Assembly: GCF_014647875.1 (NCBI RefSeq)
Contig: NZ_BMQA01000003.1
Location: 1-64,000, forward strand
DNA length: 64,000 bases
Direction: 5' to 3'
From: Streptomyces brasiliensis
GTDB lineage: Bacteria; Actinomycetota; Actinomycetes; Streptomycetales; Streptomycetaceae
The notes under the pieces are model-generated. The model was not told where the DNA came from and did no database searches. It worked only from the letters and a program-made list of their open reading frames with translations. A program made the position numbers and the translations under genes. Shown piece after piece: positions 1 through 11,734 of the stretch. Positions within the stretch are counted from its first letter, which is position 1. The number at the start of each line of letters is the position of its first letter.

Positions 1-723
1 CGCGGCGGAGACTTGGAGTTGCTGGGCGAGCCCCGCCACCAGCAACGTCAGACCGAGGACGGCCAGCAGGAGGGTCTCGGCGTTGTCCGAGGAGACGGCA
101 CGGCTGACCAGCCGGCCGTGCCGCAGCGCCACGTACAGCACCGCGCCCACCGTGCCGAGCGAGATCAACAGCGTGACCGCGCCACCCGCCAGGCCCACCC
201 CGGCCAGCAGGGCGGTGAGGATCGGCAGGTAGACCGCCATGGCCAGGTCCTCGAGCACCAGCACCCCGAGCACGACCGGGGTCTCCCGGTTGCCGAGCCT
301 GCGCAGGTCGCCCAGCACCTTGGCGATCACTCCGGAGGACGAGATCCAGGTGACCCCGGCCAGTGCGACGGCGGCGACCGGGCCCCAGCCGAGCAGCAGC
401 GCCATCGCCGCGCCGGGCACGGCGTTGAGGACGAAGTCGACCGCGCCGGAGGGGAACTGGGTCTGCAGAGTCGTCACGAGTTCGGAGGCGCTGTACTCGA
501 GGCCGAGCATGAGCAGCAGCAGGACCACGCCGATCTCGGCACCGGTGGCGACGAAGTCCTCGCTGGCCGACAGGGGCAGGATCCCGCCGTGGCCGAAGGC
601 GAGACCGGCGAGCAGATAGAGAGGTATGGGTGAGAAACCCACCCGTCCGGCGAACCGTCCCAGCAGGCCCAGGACGAGGATGATCGCCCCGAGTTCGATG
701 AGCATGGTGGTGGTGTCGTGCAC
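1..723 (-). CDS. Cation:proton antiporter, Kef/CPA2 type (N-terminal part, cut by window edge)
   Basis: The leftward reading frame stays open to the window edge and encodes at least 240 residues of very hydrophobic protein with several membrane segments (for example IELGAIILVLGLLGRF, then GAEIGVVLLLLMLGLEY). The LLLMLGLEY segment and the later VLVLEDLAM segment are typical of the transmembrane exchanger domain of CPA2/Kef-type Na+ or K+/H+ antiporters. It is inferred to swap monovalent cations for protons across the membrane. I chose the GTG at 723 because GGAGG lies about ten bases upstream; an ATG at 705 is the alternative. Any C-terminal TrkA-N/TrkA-C regulatory domain would lie outside the window, so the ion and the regulation cannot be judged. 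Confidence 0.85.
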   Translation of the reverse strand, partial: MHDTTTMLIELGAIILVLGLLGRFAGRVGFSPIPLYLLAGLAFGHGGILPLSASEDFVATGAEIGVVLLLLMLGLEYSASELVTTLQTQFPSGAVDFVLNAVPGAAMALLLGWGPVAAVALAGVTWISSSGVIAKVLGDLRRLGNRETPVVLGVLVLEDLAMAVYLPILTALLAGVGLAGGAVTLLISLGTVGAVLYVALRHGRLVSRAVSSDNAETLLLAVLGLTLLVAGLAQQLQVSAA

Positions 724-1218
724 GGGCGTCTGACCTCCGTTGGTCGGTCGGGGCGGCTGTGCCTTCGCGGGTGCCGGCGTCGGACGGGTCGTGGGTGCGG
801 TCGCGGACACGGGCGCGAGCACGAGGTCCGGGCGGGCGGGCGTGGCGTCCGCCGGCGGACGGGTGCGCGCCGGGTGCGACAGCCGGGACGAGGTGAGGCG
901 GAGTAAGGACCGGATCGCGTACGGGATCCGGCACGGCGTCAGCGCGAGCTGCGCACGCCGGTGGCGGCGCTGTCGGTATCGGGAACGCTGTCGCGGGCGG
1001 CACCACCCACACGGGCGCGGACGGCGGCACCGCCATGGACGACTCGGTCCATGTCACGCCCCCCTCACGACAACCGGAAACCGGCACACCCCACCCAACG
1101 ACCGGGCAAGCCAACGCTCAAGAGAGCGTAAGGGCTTGGTAAAGGAGTCTAGCGCACCGTCCCCCGCGCCGGCCGGGAGCAGGCCGGCACACCCCGCTTC
1201 TCGGCCCGGGCACCGCCC
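724..1218. other. Intergenic stretch without a supported gene
   Basis: About 500 bases separate the antiporter start from the DUF3040 stop. Open frames here are arginine-rich, low-complexity readings with no recognisable domain and no convincing ribosome binding site. The part nearest 723 must hold the antiporter promoter, but I could not single out -35/-10 boxes. Confidence 0.5.
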
Positions 1219-1491
1219 CTACCGCCGCCCACTCCGCGCCCGGTGCGGATCGAACAGTTCCACGGCGATCCCCATCACGACCAGCCCCGTGGCGATCATC
1301 AGCCCATGAGGCAGCAACACGCCCACGACCAGCACGGCCAGCCCCACGGCCAGCCCCCACCAGGCACCGGTGCGCCGGTATTCGCGGGGCCGGGCCGGAC
1401 GGCCCTCGCCGAGCGCGCGGGCGAAGCGGGGATCCTCCCGCTCGATTCGTGCTGCGAGGTCGACCAGACGCTCGTCGTCGGACTGGGTCAC
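1219..1491 (-). CDS. Small DUF3040 membrane protein
   Basis: A 90-residue protein. An N-terminal charged helix (ERLVDLAARIEREDPRFARAL) fits the DUF3040 signature of an E-x2-L-x3-A-x-I-E-x-E-D-P type segment. It is followed by two closely spaced hydrophobic stretches (WWGLAVGLAVLVVGVLL and LMIATGLVVMGIAVEL) and a short basic tail, so it is expected to sit in the cytoplasmic membrane as a hairpin. The GTG start is supported by GGGAGG eight bases upstream. DUF3040 proteins are common in actinomycetes and have no established function; neighbours give no further hint. Confidence 0.75.
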   Translation of the reverse strand: MTQSDDERLVDLAARIEREDPRFARALGEGRPARPREYRRTGAWWGLAVGLAVLVVGVLLPHGLMIATGLVVMGIAVELFDPHRARSGRR

Positions 1492-2414
1492 GGCTCATCC
1501 CTCCCGAACCTGGCGCACCGCCGCCGAGCCGGTCTGCTCACCGCGGCTGTGTCCCCCGGCCTCCAGGCTTTCCCCCTCCTGCGACTGCCGCCATCAGGTC
1601 CAGCCCTCGTCTTTCTTGGTGGTTGCCCCGTAGCGGCGACGTCACGCGTCCCGCGCGAGGGCACCCGACGATGGGTGCTGTCACCGATGGCGGCGCCACC
1701 GGGCACGGACCAGGCTGGTTCCTGTGCACCCGGGTCGAGGAGGCGGTACGTGGCGGTGGACATGAAGGCGCCGCCCACGGCGAGCAGGGCGTCCGCATGT
1801 CCCATGGGTCACCGCCTTCCCGGACACATGAGGTCGGCAGCGCCGGGACCGGGGGCGGGGTCCACGGCGTCACCGCCACGCTGACCTGCCGCACGCCGGG
1901 GCCGCCGTGGGGGCCGCCACCCGGTTCGCCGTGGGTCCGGCCCCCATCCGGCCGCCGCCGGTTCCGCCGGTGGTCGTCAAATCCCCGCACGCATACGTCC
2001 GTTGCGGGCACGGGGAGGGAGCCGCCGCGCGCTGCGTCGCTGAACGCGACCGCGCTCGCCCGGGTCCTGGTGTCGTGGCGACCCGGGCCGACACCGGCTT
2101 CGGGAACCGGAAGTGCGAGTGGTCGGACAAGGGCGACAACGCGGGTGTGGAGCTGCAGTTCAGCCGGGACAACGCGCTGGACGGTGACGACGGACGGCCG
2201 ACACGGATCGCCGGGACCACGGGCCATGTCTCCTCCGAGGAGTGGCACGGCCGCGCGCCGGACCGGGAAGCGACCGCCGACGGAGCACCCTCGGAAGCCC
2301 TGCGGTGAACCTGTGGGGAACTCTTGGTCATGGGTTCTTCTGGACGCCTGTTCGGGCTCATTCCGCTTCCTAGCATGAGGGCGATCACGCACGTCACGAC
2401 TCCGGGAGGTCGGG
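1492..2414. other. Long region with a possible gene remnant; leader of efeO
   Basis: No intact gene is supported over about 920 bases. On the + strand, the reading ending at 2308 contains a stretch near 2088-2260 (GNRKCEWSDKGDNAGVELQF and the residues after it). It resembles the Cys-x-Trp-Ser start and following strands of secreted actinomycete lipoproteins of the DUF3558 kind, but no signal peptide or matching N-terminal half joins it in frame. It may be a decayed gene. The last 100 bases form the efeO leader, ending in GGGAGG just before its ATG. An arginine-rich leftward frame at 1488-1805 is not convincing. Confidence 0.3.
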
Positions 2415-3611
2415 ATGCCGTTGTCCGGCCTCAAGAACGCATCGCTGCGCATGTACGGCGCACTGGGTCTCGCCGTCCTGCTCGTCCTGGCCGCGGTGCT
2501 CGTCGCCCGCCACGGGCAGAGCCGGGCGCACGCGGCCACACCCGCGCTCCCGCACACCACCGTCGAGGTGTCGTCGAGCCACTGCGGCCGCGGCTGGAGC
2601 GCACCGGTGCCCGGTGTCCAGGTCTTCGACCTGCACAACACCTCCGACGAACCCGCCGAGGTGTACCTCGAGGACCCGACGAGCCAGGCGCTGTACGGCG
2701 AGGTCGAGGACGTCGGCCCCGGCACGACCCGCCTGCTGACCGTCCGCCTCGGCAAGGGCACCTACGCCTTCAAGTGCGTGCCGGACGACGCCGACGCGGC
2801 CACCGGCCCCACGGTCCGTCTCACGCGCGGACACGGCGGTCCCGGCGCGGCCCCGGTCACCGAGCACGACCTGATCCCGCCCGCGCTCGCCTACCAGAAG
2901 TGGGTCGGCGGCGGCCTGGACGACGTGGTGCGGCTGACGAAGGACCTGCGGGACGCGATCGACCGCGGCGATCTGGCCGGCGCCCGGAAGGCCTGGCTGC
3001 CGGCGCATCTGGAGTACGAGCGGCTGGGAGCGGCGTACGACGCGTTCGGCGACGCGGACGGCGCGATCAACGGCACGGACGCGGGGCTGCCGGACGGAGT
3101 GCGGGACAAGCACTTCACCGGCTTCCACCGTATCGAGTACGGGCTGTGGCACGGCCAGTCCGCGGACGCGCTGCGCGCTCCGGCGGCCGGTCTGGTCACG
3201 TCCGTCACCGCCCTGCGCGACAGCTGGGCGCAGGCCCGCATGGACCCGGCCCAACTGGGGCTGCGGGCGCACGAGATCCTGGAGAACACCGTGCAGTTCG
3301 AGCTGACCGGACGCACCGACTACGGCAGCGGCACCAACCTCGGCACGGCACGCGCCAACGTCGACGGCACCCACGAGGTGCTGTCCCGGCTACGGCCCCT
3401 GCTCGCCACGCGTTACGCCGATCTGCCGGGCCTGGAACGGGACGTGGACCGAGCGGGTCACACCCTCGACGGCTTCCACACGGCGTCCGGCTGGACCCCG
3501 CTGACCCGACTCGACCGAGCCCAACGCGAAACGATCGACGCGTCCCTCGACGACCTGGTGGAACGCCTCGCCTCGGTGGCCACCCTGTGCGGCCCCCGGA
3601 GGGCGGTATGA
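2415..3611 (+). CDS. efeO: EfeO: periplasm-type iron-binding component, cupredoxin plus M75 (imelysin-like) domains
   Basis: A 398-residue exported protein. Residues about 13-36 form a hydrophobic signal or anchor segment ([15 protein letters not shown]), with no lipobox cysteine. A cupredoxin-like domain follows (about 48-125, containing SSSHCG and later FKCVPDD). An imelysin-like M75 domain then carries the family metal-site motif [10 protein letters not shown] (H-x-x-E). EfeO proteins bind ferrous/ferric iron outside the membrane and hand it to the EfeU permease. The ATG has GGGAGG upstream, and the stop overlaps the efeB start as ATGA, so the two are translationally coupled. No FTR1/EfeU permease gene is adjacent, so that partner must be encoded elsewhere or is missing. 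Confidence 0.92.
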   Translation: MPLSGLKNASLRMYGALGLAVLLVLAAVLVARHGQSRAHAATPALPHTTVEVSSSHCGRGWSAPVPGVQVFDLHNTSDEPAEVYLEDPTSQALYGEVEDVGPGTTRLLTVRLGKGTYAFKCVPDDADAATGPTVRLTRGHGGPGAAPVTEHDLIPPALAYQKWVGGGLDDVVRLTKDLRDAIDRGDLAGARKAWLPAHLEYERLGAAYDAFGDADGAINGTDAGLPDGVRDKHFTGFHRIEYGLWHGQSADALRAPAAGLVTSVTALRDSWAQARMDPAQLGLRAHEILENTVQFELTGRTDYGSGTNLGTARANVDGTHEVLSRLRPLLATRYADLPGLERDVDRAGHTLDGFHTASGWTPLTRLDRAQRETIDASLDDLVERLASVATLCGPRRAV

Positions 3612-4933
3612 CCGAGCCGGAGAAGACCGAGGGGACGAGCCGAGTCGGGCGAGTGGACGCAACAGCCCAGCCGGGCACCGAGGCCCCGCCCGCCGAGGCA
3701 GGCCGCGTCGGGCGTCGTGGGTTTCTGCGCGGGGCCGCGGTGGCCGGGGCCGGGATCGCCGCCGGTGGGGTGGGCGTAGCCGCCGTCGGCGAGGCCGCCG
3801 CGTCCGGGGGTACCCCCGCCGCCGCCGATCGCTCCGTCGCCCCGTTCCACGGCGTGCACCAGGCGGCCGCGATCGCCGCACCGCGCCGGGTGACCGCGTT
3901 CGTCGCCCTCGACGTCACCGCCGGGGACCGCGCCGGGCTGACCGGGCTGCTGCGCACACTGACCGACCGCGCGCGCTTCCTGACCGCCGGCGGCACGCCG
4001 GATCCGGTCGGTGTCACCGGTCCGCCCGCCGACTCCGGCCTCCTCGGCGACCGGTTGCCGTCGGGCCGGCTCGCGGTGACCGTCGGCGTCGGCGCCTCGC
4101 TCTTCGACGACCGCTTCGGCCTCGCCGCGCGCCGCCCCCACCGGCTGACGGCCATGCCCGCCTTCCCCGACGACGACCTGCAACCCGACTGGTGCCACGG
4201 CGACCTCAGCCTCCAACTGCACGCCGACGACACCGACACCGTGCTGCACGCCCTGCGCGACATCACCCGGCACACCCGCGGCGGCCTGCAGATACGGTGG
4301 CGCCTGGACGGCTTCACCAACCCGCCCCGGCCGTCCGGCACTCCGCGCAATCTGATGGGCTTCAAGGACGGCACGGCCAACCCGGACGTCACCGACGCGC
4401 GCGAGATGAACCGCCTGGTGTGGGTGGGCCCCGGCCTGGGCGAACCGGACTGGGCGGTCGGCGGCAGCTATCAGGTCGTACGGCTCATCCGCATGCTCGT
4501 CGAGTTCTGGGACCGGGTCTCGCTCGGCGAGCAGGAGCGGATGTTCGGCCGCGCCCGCGTGTCCGGCGCGCCCCTGACCGGAAACGCCGAGTACGACACC
4601 CCGGACTACGCGGACGATCCCAAGGGCGACGTCATCCCCCTGGACGCCCACATACGGCTCGCCAACCCGCGCACCGCCGGCACCGCCGACCAGCGGCTGC
4701 TGCGTCGGGCGTACAACTACGACCGGGGCATGGACACCAACGGCAACCTCGACATGGGCCTGCTGTTCTGCTCCTACCAGCAGGACCTGGCCCGGCAGTT
4801 CGAAACGGTGCAGAAGCGGCTCGCGGGTGAGCCGCTCACCGACTACATCAAGCCGTTCGGCGGGGGTTACTTCTTCGCCCTGCCCGGCGTCCGCGACGCG
4901 AACGACTGGTACGGCCGTACCCTCCTCGGCTGA
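3608..4933 (+). CDS. efeB: EfeB: Tat-exported DyP-type heme peroxidase/deferrochelatase
   Basis: A 441-residue DyP-superfamily peroxidase. The N-terminus carries a twin-arginine signal ([14 protein letters not shown]) followed by a hydrophobic stretch, indicating Tat export of a heme-loaded folded enzyme. The DyP hallmark G-x-x-D-G appears as [10 protein letters not shown], and the distal region has the expected [13 protein letters not shown] and [10 protein letters not shown] segments with the proximal heme histidine in the latter. In EfeUOB systems EfeB oxidises ferrous iron and/or handles heme iron before import. The start is the ATG overlapping the efeO stop; the much longer upstream open frame is rejected. 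It is one of two DyP peroxidases in this window; the other is encapsulin cargo. Confidence 0.92.
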   Translation: MTEPEKTEGTSRVGRVDATAQPGTEAPPAEAGRVGRRGFLRGAAVAGAGIAAGGVGVAAVGEAAASGGTPAAADRSVAPFHGVHQAAAIAAPRRVTAFVALDVTAGDRAGLTGLLRTLTDRARFLTAGGTPDPVGVTGPPADSGLLGDRLPSGRLAVTVGVGASLFDDRFGLAARRPHRLTAMPAFPDDDLQPDWCHGDLSLQLHADDTDTVLHALRDITRHTRGGLQIRWRLDGFTNPPRPSGTPRNLMGFKDGTANPDVTDAREMNRLVWVGPGLGEPDWAVGGSYQVVRLIRMLVEFWDRVSLGEQERMFGRARVSGAPLTGNAEYDTPDYADDPKGDVIPLDAHIRLANPRTAGTADQRLLRRAYNYDRGMDTNGNLDMGLLFCSYQQDLARQFETVQKRLAGEPLTDYIKPFGGGYFFALPGVRDANDWYGRTLLG

Positions 4934-5123
4934 CCTCGTCCGGCGAACTTGTCCGGACAGCTCGGCCGCCGGACGGGTCAACTCCCAGTCAAGGTTTACC
5001 CCAGCTTCCCTGACCCGGTGTTCATGCGCGCGCCATCGCGTCTCCTCCGCAGTGCCGTTCGTGCGGCGAAACATCCGTGGCCGTACCACGTAACAGACGA
5101 TCCTGTTCGAAGGGTGAACACGC

Positions 5124-6971
5124 ATGGCCAGCACGGGAAGACGAACGACGATCAAGGGTCTGGGGGCACTCGCCGGTGCCGCCGTCCTCACGGTCCTCGG
5201 CGGGGCGGCGCCCACCTGGGCCGCCGTGCCCGCCGGCCACCACTCCGGCGACGCCTCGACGGCGACGCCGATCAAGCACGTGGTCGTCCTGTTCGACGAG
5301 AACGTCTCCTTCGACCACTACTTCGGCACGTACCCGCAGGCCGCGAACACCGACGGCACGAAGTTCACGGCGGCGAAGCAGACCCCGAAGGACATCGACA
5401 CGCTGGCGCGCGCCGGTCTGCTGAAGAAGAACCCGAACCAGTACACGCCCAAGCGGCTCACCCCGTCCCAGGCGGTGACCTGCGACCAGAACCACGGCTA
5501 CGGTGCGGAGCAGTACGCCGCGAACGGCGGCAAGGCCGACCAGTACGTGCAGAACACCGAGGTCGACAAGTGCAGCGGCGGCCTGTTCGGCGAGCCCGGC
5601 CTGGTCATGGACTACTACGACGGCAACACGGTCACCGCGCTGTGGAACTACGCCCAGCAGTACTCCCTCAACGACCGTTCGTTCAGTTCGGTCTACGGCC
5701 CGTCCACGCCCGGCGCCCTGAACCTGGTCTCCGGTCAGACGCACGGCGTGATCTCCACGGACCCCGCCTCCGGCTCCGAGAACCCCAAGCAGACGTCGAC
5801 CCCCGACGCTTACACGGTGCTCTCGCCGGACGCGAAGGGCGTCGGCACGGTCATCAACGACCCGGACCCGGCCTACGACGACTGCTCCGACAAGGACCAC
5901 ACCAGCACCAACGCCCTCGCGTCCATGCAGGGCAAGAACATCGGTGACCTGCTCAGCCAGAAGAAGGTCAGCTGGGGCTGGTTCCAGGGCGGCTTCCGGC
6001 CCTCCACCGCGTGGGACGGCACGCAGGGCAACTACGCCAAGTGCGACACCACGCACACCAACGTGGGCGGCGCTGCCGCGGTCGACTACAGCCCGCACCA
6101 CAACCCGTTCTCGTACTACAGGTCGACGGCCAACCCGCACCACCTGGCGCCGAAGAACGTCGACGAGATCGGTCACGCCGGGCAGGCCAACCACAACTAC
6201 GACCTGACCGACTTCGACGCGGCCCTGAAGTCGGGCAAGCTGCCCGCGGTCAGCTTCCTGAAGGCCGGCGAGTACCAGGACGGTCACGCGGGCTACTCCG
6301 ACCCGATCGACGAGCAGCACTTCCTGGTGAACGAGATCAACGCGATCCAGAGCTCGCCGCAGTGGAAGTCGACGGCCGTCGTCATCGCCTACGACGACTC
6401 CGACGGCTGGTACGACCACGCGTACGCCAAGCCGCGCAACGGCTCCGCCGACACCACGGTCGGCTCCAACGGGAAGACCACCGACAGCCCCGCCTGCCAG
6501 GCCGGCCCCGTCGCCGCGGGCGGTTACGCCGACCGCTGCGGTCCCGGTACCCGTCAGCCGCTGCTGGTCGTCTCGCCGTACAGCAAGGTGAACAAGGTCG
6601 ACCACACGCAGACCGACCAGGCGTCCGTCCTGCGCTTCATCGAGGACAACTGGCGCACCGGCCGCGTCGGCGACCACTCCTTCGACGCCACCGCGGGCTC
6701 GCTGAACGGGATGTTCGACTTCCGGCACTCGAACGGCAAGCAGGTCCTGCTGAACACGGAAGGCTCCGTCAAGCACGTCGGCCCGATCCGTCACGTCTCG
6801 CCCGTCACCACCCATGTGACCCCGGGCCCGGCGATGCAGAACACCGCCGCGGAGACGAGCACCTCCGCGTTCCCGACCCTCACGGTGGGCATCGCCGCGG
6901 GCGCGCTGCTGGCGGCCGGTGCTACCGGCACGTACCTGACGCAGCATCGTCGCCGTCACTCGGCGGTCTGA
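5124..6971 (+). CDS. Secreted phosphoesterase of the phospholipase C / acid phosphatase AcpA family
   Basis: A 615-residue protein with an N-terminal signal peptide ending near PTWAA. The mature part opens with IKHVVVLFDENVSFDHYFGT, the characteristic first metal-binding motif of the PF04185 phosphoesterase family (PLC, AcpA). Further catalytic-type motifs are NDRSFSS, HNYDLTDFDAALKSG, and YDDSDGWYDH (the metal/nucleotide-binding D-x-x-G-x-x-D-H motif). A C-terminal hydrophobic helix (VGIAAGALLAAGATGTYL) and a basic tail suggest membrane anchoring after secretion. It is inferred to hydrolyse phosphate esters outside the cell, possibly for phosphate scavenging. A GTTCACCC-like octamer lies in reverse just before the ATG, but I do not see a full PHO box. 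A strong terminator follows. Confidence 0.88.
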   Translation: MASTGRRTTIKGLGALAGAAVLTVLGGAAPTWAAVPAGHHSGDASTATPIKHVVVLFDENVSFDHYFGTYPQAANTDGTKFTAAKQTPKDIDTLARAGLLKKNPNQYTPKRLTPSQAVTCDQNHGYGAEQYAANGGKADQYVQNTEVDKCSGGLFGEPGLVMDYYDGNTVTALWNYAQQYSLNDRSFSSVYGPSTPGALNLVSGQTHGVISTDPASGSENPKQTSTPDAYTVLSPDAKGVGTVINDPDPAYDDCSDKDHTSTNALASMQGKNIGDLLSQKKVSWGWFQGGFRPSTAWDGTQGNYAKCDTTHTNVGGAAAVDYSPHHNPFSYYRSTANPHHLAPKNVDEIGHAGQANHNYDLTDFDAALKSGKLPAVSFLKAGEYQDGHAGYSDPIDEQHFLVNEINAIQSSPQWKSTAVVIAYDDSDGWYDHAYAKPRNGSADTTVGSNGKTTDSPACQAGPVAAGGYADRCGPGTRQPLLVVSPYSKVNKVDHTQTDQASVLRFIEDNWRTGRVGDHSFDATAGSLNGMFDFRHSNGKQVLLNTEGSVKHVGPIRHVSPVTTHVTPGPAMQNTAAETSTSAFPTLTVGIAAGALLAAGATGTYLTQHRRRHSAV

Positions 6972-6993
6972 TCGCGCACGGTCTCCACTCAGG

Positions 6994-7027
6994 CGACGCC
7001 CCTCGCGCTCCGGCGCGAGGGGCGTCG
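6994..7027 (+). terminator. Intrinsic-type terminator after the phosphoesterase gene
   Basis: Starting 23 bases after the stop codon, a GC-rich arm at 6994-7007 pairs perfectly with 7014-7027 around a six-base loop (CTCCGG), giving a 14-bp stem. There is no U-run, which is usual for Streptomyces terminators. Confidence 0.8.
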
Positions 7028-7294
7028 TCGTGTCCGTCAACTGGCGTGCCGGGCCACCGTCGAGGGTGACGGTCAGGCCGGTGTCGGTGACGTCGAGCGC
7101 CGTGGCGGTCGGCCGGCACGACCGGTCCCGGATCCGGCAGCTCGTCGACGGGCCGGCCGAGAACGCCCTGCGCGTCACTCCGGCCTGCCGCCCGCTACGG
7201 CACCATCAGCGCCGCGGGCGACGCACCCCAGCCGGCGGCGGGGTGGTGGTACGGGCCTGCGAGCCGTGCACCAGTGTCTGCCTTTCCGACGCGG

Positions 7295-7372
7295 CTACGA
7301 CTGCGGCCGCTTCCCGTGGTTCGCGGCGTGCTTGCGGCGGCCCTTCTTCTTCCGGCGTCGCTTGGACGACAT
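7295..7372 (-). CDS. Small basic ribosomal peptide of the bL37 type (25 aa)
   Basis: A 25-codon gene too short for ordinary ORF lists. The peptide starts MSSKRRRKKKGRRKH and ends ANHGKRPQS. A short, extremely basic N-terminal half followed by an A-N-H-G-K-R-P tail is, to my knowledge, the pattern of the actinobacterial 50S peptide bL37 first seen in mycobacterial ribosome structures. Translation is supported by GGGAGG five bases before the ATG. It stands alone between the phosphoesterase terminator and the divergent GreA-like gene, so it is probably its own transcription unit. The leftward upstream region (7373-7500) is unusually AT-rich for this window and is the likely promoter. Identity rests on motif memory, not alignment. 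Confidence 0.7.
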   Translation of the reverse strand: MSSKRRRKKKGRRKHAANHGKRPQS

Positions 7373-7530
7373 CGCTGCCTCCCATGGTCACAAGTAGTCA
7401 GGAAGGTTCCCGAATCCGTGCATCCCACGATTCCACAGGGCCATGAGAGGCGCGATTCGACGAAACACGGCACCACAAAACGGATTAATATGACACAAAA
7501 TTCAATGTCGGATCACCCCGAGGACCAGAC

Positions 7531-7989
7531 ATGTCCAGCGAACCCGCGCCGATCAGCGAAACCGCCCGGCACGCCCTCGAACAGGAACTCGCCGACCTCC
7601 ACGAGGAACGCAGGGCGGTCGCGGCGGCGCAGCGCGACCCCGACGAGGTGGGCGACCGCGCCGACGAGGCCGACGCGTTGCAGCGCTCCGACGAACTCCA
7701 GCGCCTGGACCACCGTATCGCCGCGATCACCACCCGCCTGAAGCGGGCGTCGGTGGCCGGGCCGCCGCCCGCCGACCGGGTAGGGGTGGGCAGCACGGTC
7801 ACCGTGCGGTTCGGCGACGGCGCGGTGCAGACCCTCCAGATCGGCGAGACGGCCGAGGAGCTCGACGAGATGCTGGTCACCGCCGACAGCCCGCTCGGGC
7901 GCGCCCTCCTCGGCCACCGTCCCGGCGACACGGTGCACTACGAGGCACCCGAGGGGCCGGAGACGGCGATCGTGGTGTCCCTGGGCTGA
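7531..7989 (+). CDS. GreA/GreB-family transcription elongation factor-like protein
   Basis: A 152-residue protein with the two-part layout of GreA. An N-terminal helical hairpin rich in Glu/Arg/Ala (about 10-75) is followed by a C-terminal FKBP-like domain (about 85-152) with VGVGSTVTVRFGDG, SPLGRALLGHRPGDTV and a final hydrophobic strand. The SPLGRALLG-x-x-x-GD-V segment is the clearest GreA/GreB C-domain hallmark. Classical GreA rescues backtracked RNA polymerase through acidic residues at the coiled-coil tip; here the tip region contains several Asp/Glu (DPDEVGDRADEAD), so activity is plausible but unproven. Such short Gre-like proteins are often extra paralogues. It converges on the following leftward gene with only seven bases between stops. 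Confidence 0.8.
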   Translation: MSSEPAPISETARHALEQELADLHEERRAVAAAQRDPDEVGDRADEADALQRSDELQRLDHRIAAITTRLKRASVAGPPPADRVGVGSTVTVRFGDGAVQTLQIGETAEELDEMLVTADSPLGRALLGHRPGDTVHYEAPEGPETAIVVSLG

Positions 7990-7996
7990 CGGGGGC

Positions 7997-8271
7997 TCAG
8001 TCGCCGTAGCGCGAAGGCGGGTAGGGGGCGCGGTCCCGCTTGCGGACCGTACCCGTCTGGAGCTCGCCGGCCCTCGTCTCCCGGTCGAGCTCCCGCCATT
8101 CCTCCTCGTACGCGGCGTCGACGTCCTCGGGAGGGGTACCCGGCAGACCCGCCTCGCGCCGGTCCTGTTCCGTGCGCTCCGCGAGCCCGTCCTGGTCGGG
8201 CCGCCGGGGCATGCCCCTGCTGCGGCCGCGGTCCGAATCGCCCTCGACCGCGTGGTTGGACTTGTGGTGCG

Positions 8272-8275
<4 letters not shown>
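7997..8275 (-). CDS. Small hydrophilic protein coupled to the Clp ATPase gene
   Basis: A 92-residue, highly charged protein with no membrane segment, no cysteine and low hydrophobicity, probably largely disordered. I do not recognise a domain. Its ATG overlaps the stop of the upstream Clp-family gene (ATGA), so the two are expressed together and translation is coupled. The Asp/Glu/Arg-rich composition and the partnership with an AAA+ unfoldase would fit an adaptor, a stress-linked protein or a substrate, but nothing in the sequence decides between these. Confidence 0.6.
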
Positions 8276-10800
<2,525 letters not shown>

Positions 10801-10903
10801 GGCAGCTCCTGCGTGCGGCGACGGGTCTTTCCACCAAAACCCTCTGCCGAGTGCTCCGCAAGTGGAGCGGACGGCACGGTTCCGGTGCTCTCTTTCCCGG
10901 GGT

Positions 10904-11734
10904 TCAGGCCGTGCCCGACGGCGGGTCGAGCGCCACCACGGCCTCGTCCGTGAAGACCAGGAACGTGAGGGTCTGGCGGAAGTACAGCTGGATCTCGGTG
11001 GCGTCGTGGGCGGTGTAGCCGATGGCGAGATCCTCGCCGAGCCGCAGCTCGTAGTCCCCGCCCCGGGTGGTGAGCAGGAAGCCCCCCTCGACGGCGGGCG
11101 CCCAGATCGGCGGGCCGTCGAGGATCCGGGACAGATGCGCGGCGATGGGGTAGCCGTGGTCCGACGTCTCGCTGACCGCCGTGTACGCGTCGGCACCGAG
11201 CAGCAGGGAGTACGGGCCCTGGACGCCCGCCAGCCGGAGGGTGGTCAGGGCGCCGGCCACCGCGTCCGGGTAGTCGCGCGGTTCGACCGGCAGACGCAGC
11301 ACGGGGTTCGAGGTGCGCCCGCGCAGCCCGTCGATCTGCGCGGCCGGATACCCGTGGAAGACGGCCTGGTCCTCGGCGAAGGCCATGGTGCGCGCGGCGT
11401 CCTTGACCGGCTGCCAGTCGGAGTTCCGGGCGCCGCGGTCGACGTCGTCGACGGCGGCACGGCTCACGGTGAACGGCACGGTCAGTTCGACCAGGGGCCG
11501 GGCCTGACGCAGCCGCGCTTTCACATCCGGTGCCGGCCCGTCGATGCCGGACAGATGCCCCGTGCCCACGGCGGCCAGTTCGGGGCCGTGCGGACCGGAG
11601 ACGTCCACGGCCCGCCGGCCGGCGAGGTTGCGGCGGAAGGTGCGGCGGGCCTCGTCCTCGATCTCGGCCCAGGCCGCGGGTGTGATCGGGGCGAGTTCCC
11701 GGTGCAGGTTGGTGATGCCGTCGGGCGTCGTCAT
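10904..11734 (-). CDS. Encapsulin shell protein (family 1, linocin M18-like)
   Basis: A 276-residue protein of the HK97-fold encapsulin shell family. It has the typical N-terminal NLHRELAPITPAAWAEIEDEA segment, the GRRAVDVSGPHG strand, the long E-loop region, and the C-terminal strand set (IGYTAHDATEIQLYFRQTLTFLVFTDEAVV) characteristic of linocin M18/encapsulin. Monomers self-assemble into an icosahedral protein compartment that encloses peroxidase cargo. The ATG overlaps the stop of the upstream DyP peroxidase gene (ATGA), and AAAGGAG lies seven bases before it. Cargo and shell are therefore co-produced from one operon, most likely driven from the DyP promoter. Confidence 0.92.
   Translation of the reverse strand: MTTPDGITNLHRELAPITPAAWAEIEDEARRTFRRNLAGRRAVDVSGPHGPELAAVGTGHLSGIDGPAPDVKARLRQARPLVELTVPFTVSRAAVDDVDRGARNSDWQPVKDAARTMAFAEDQAVFHGYPAAQIDGLRGRTSNPVLRLPVEPRDYPDAVAGALTTLRLAGVQGPYSLLLGADAYTAVSETSDHGYPIAAHLSRILDGPPIWAPAVEGGFLLTTRGGDYELRLGEDLAIGYTAHDATEIQLYFRQTLTFLVFTDEAVVALDPPSGTA

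Noticed and set aside
5090..5123. PHO box before the phosphoesterase gene
   Set aside because: Only one GTTCACCC-like octamer is present in reverse; the needed direct repeats are not seen.
5022..7178. A 718-codon leftward open frame
   Set aside because: It is the antisense shadow of the phosphoesterase gene, with valine/arginine-rich composition and no domain.
7028..7294. Protein fragment on the minus strand (DVTDTGLTVTLDGG region)
   Set aside because: The stretch is short, no family could be named and there is no ribosome site; left as intergenic.
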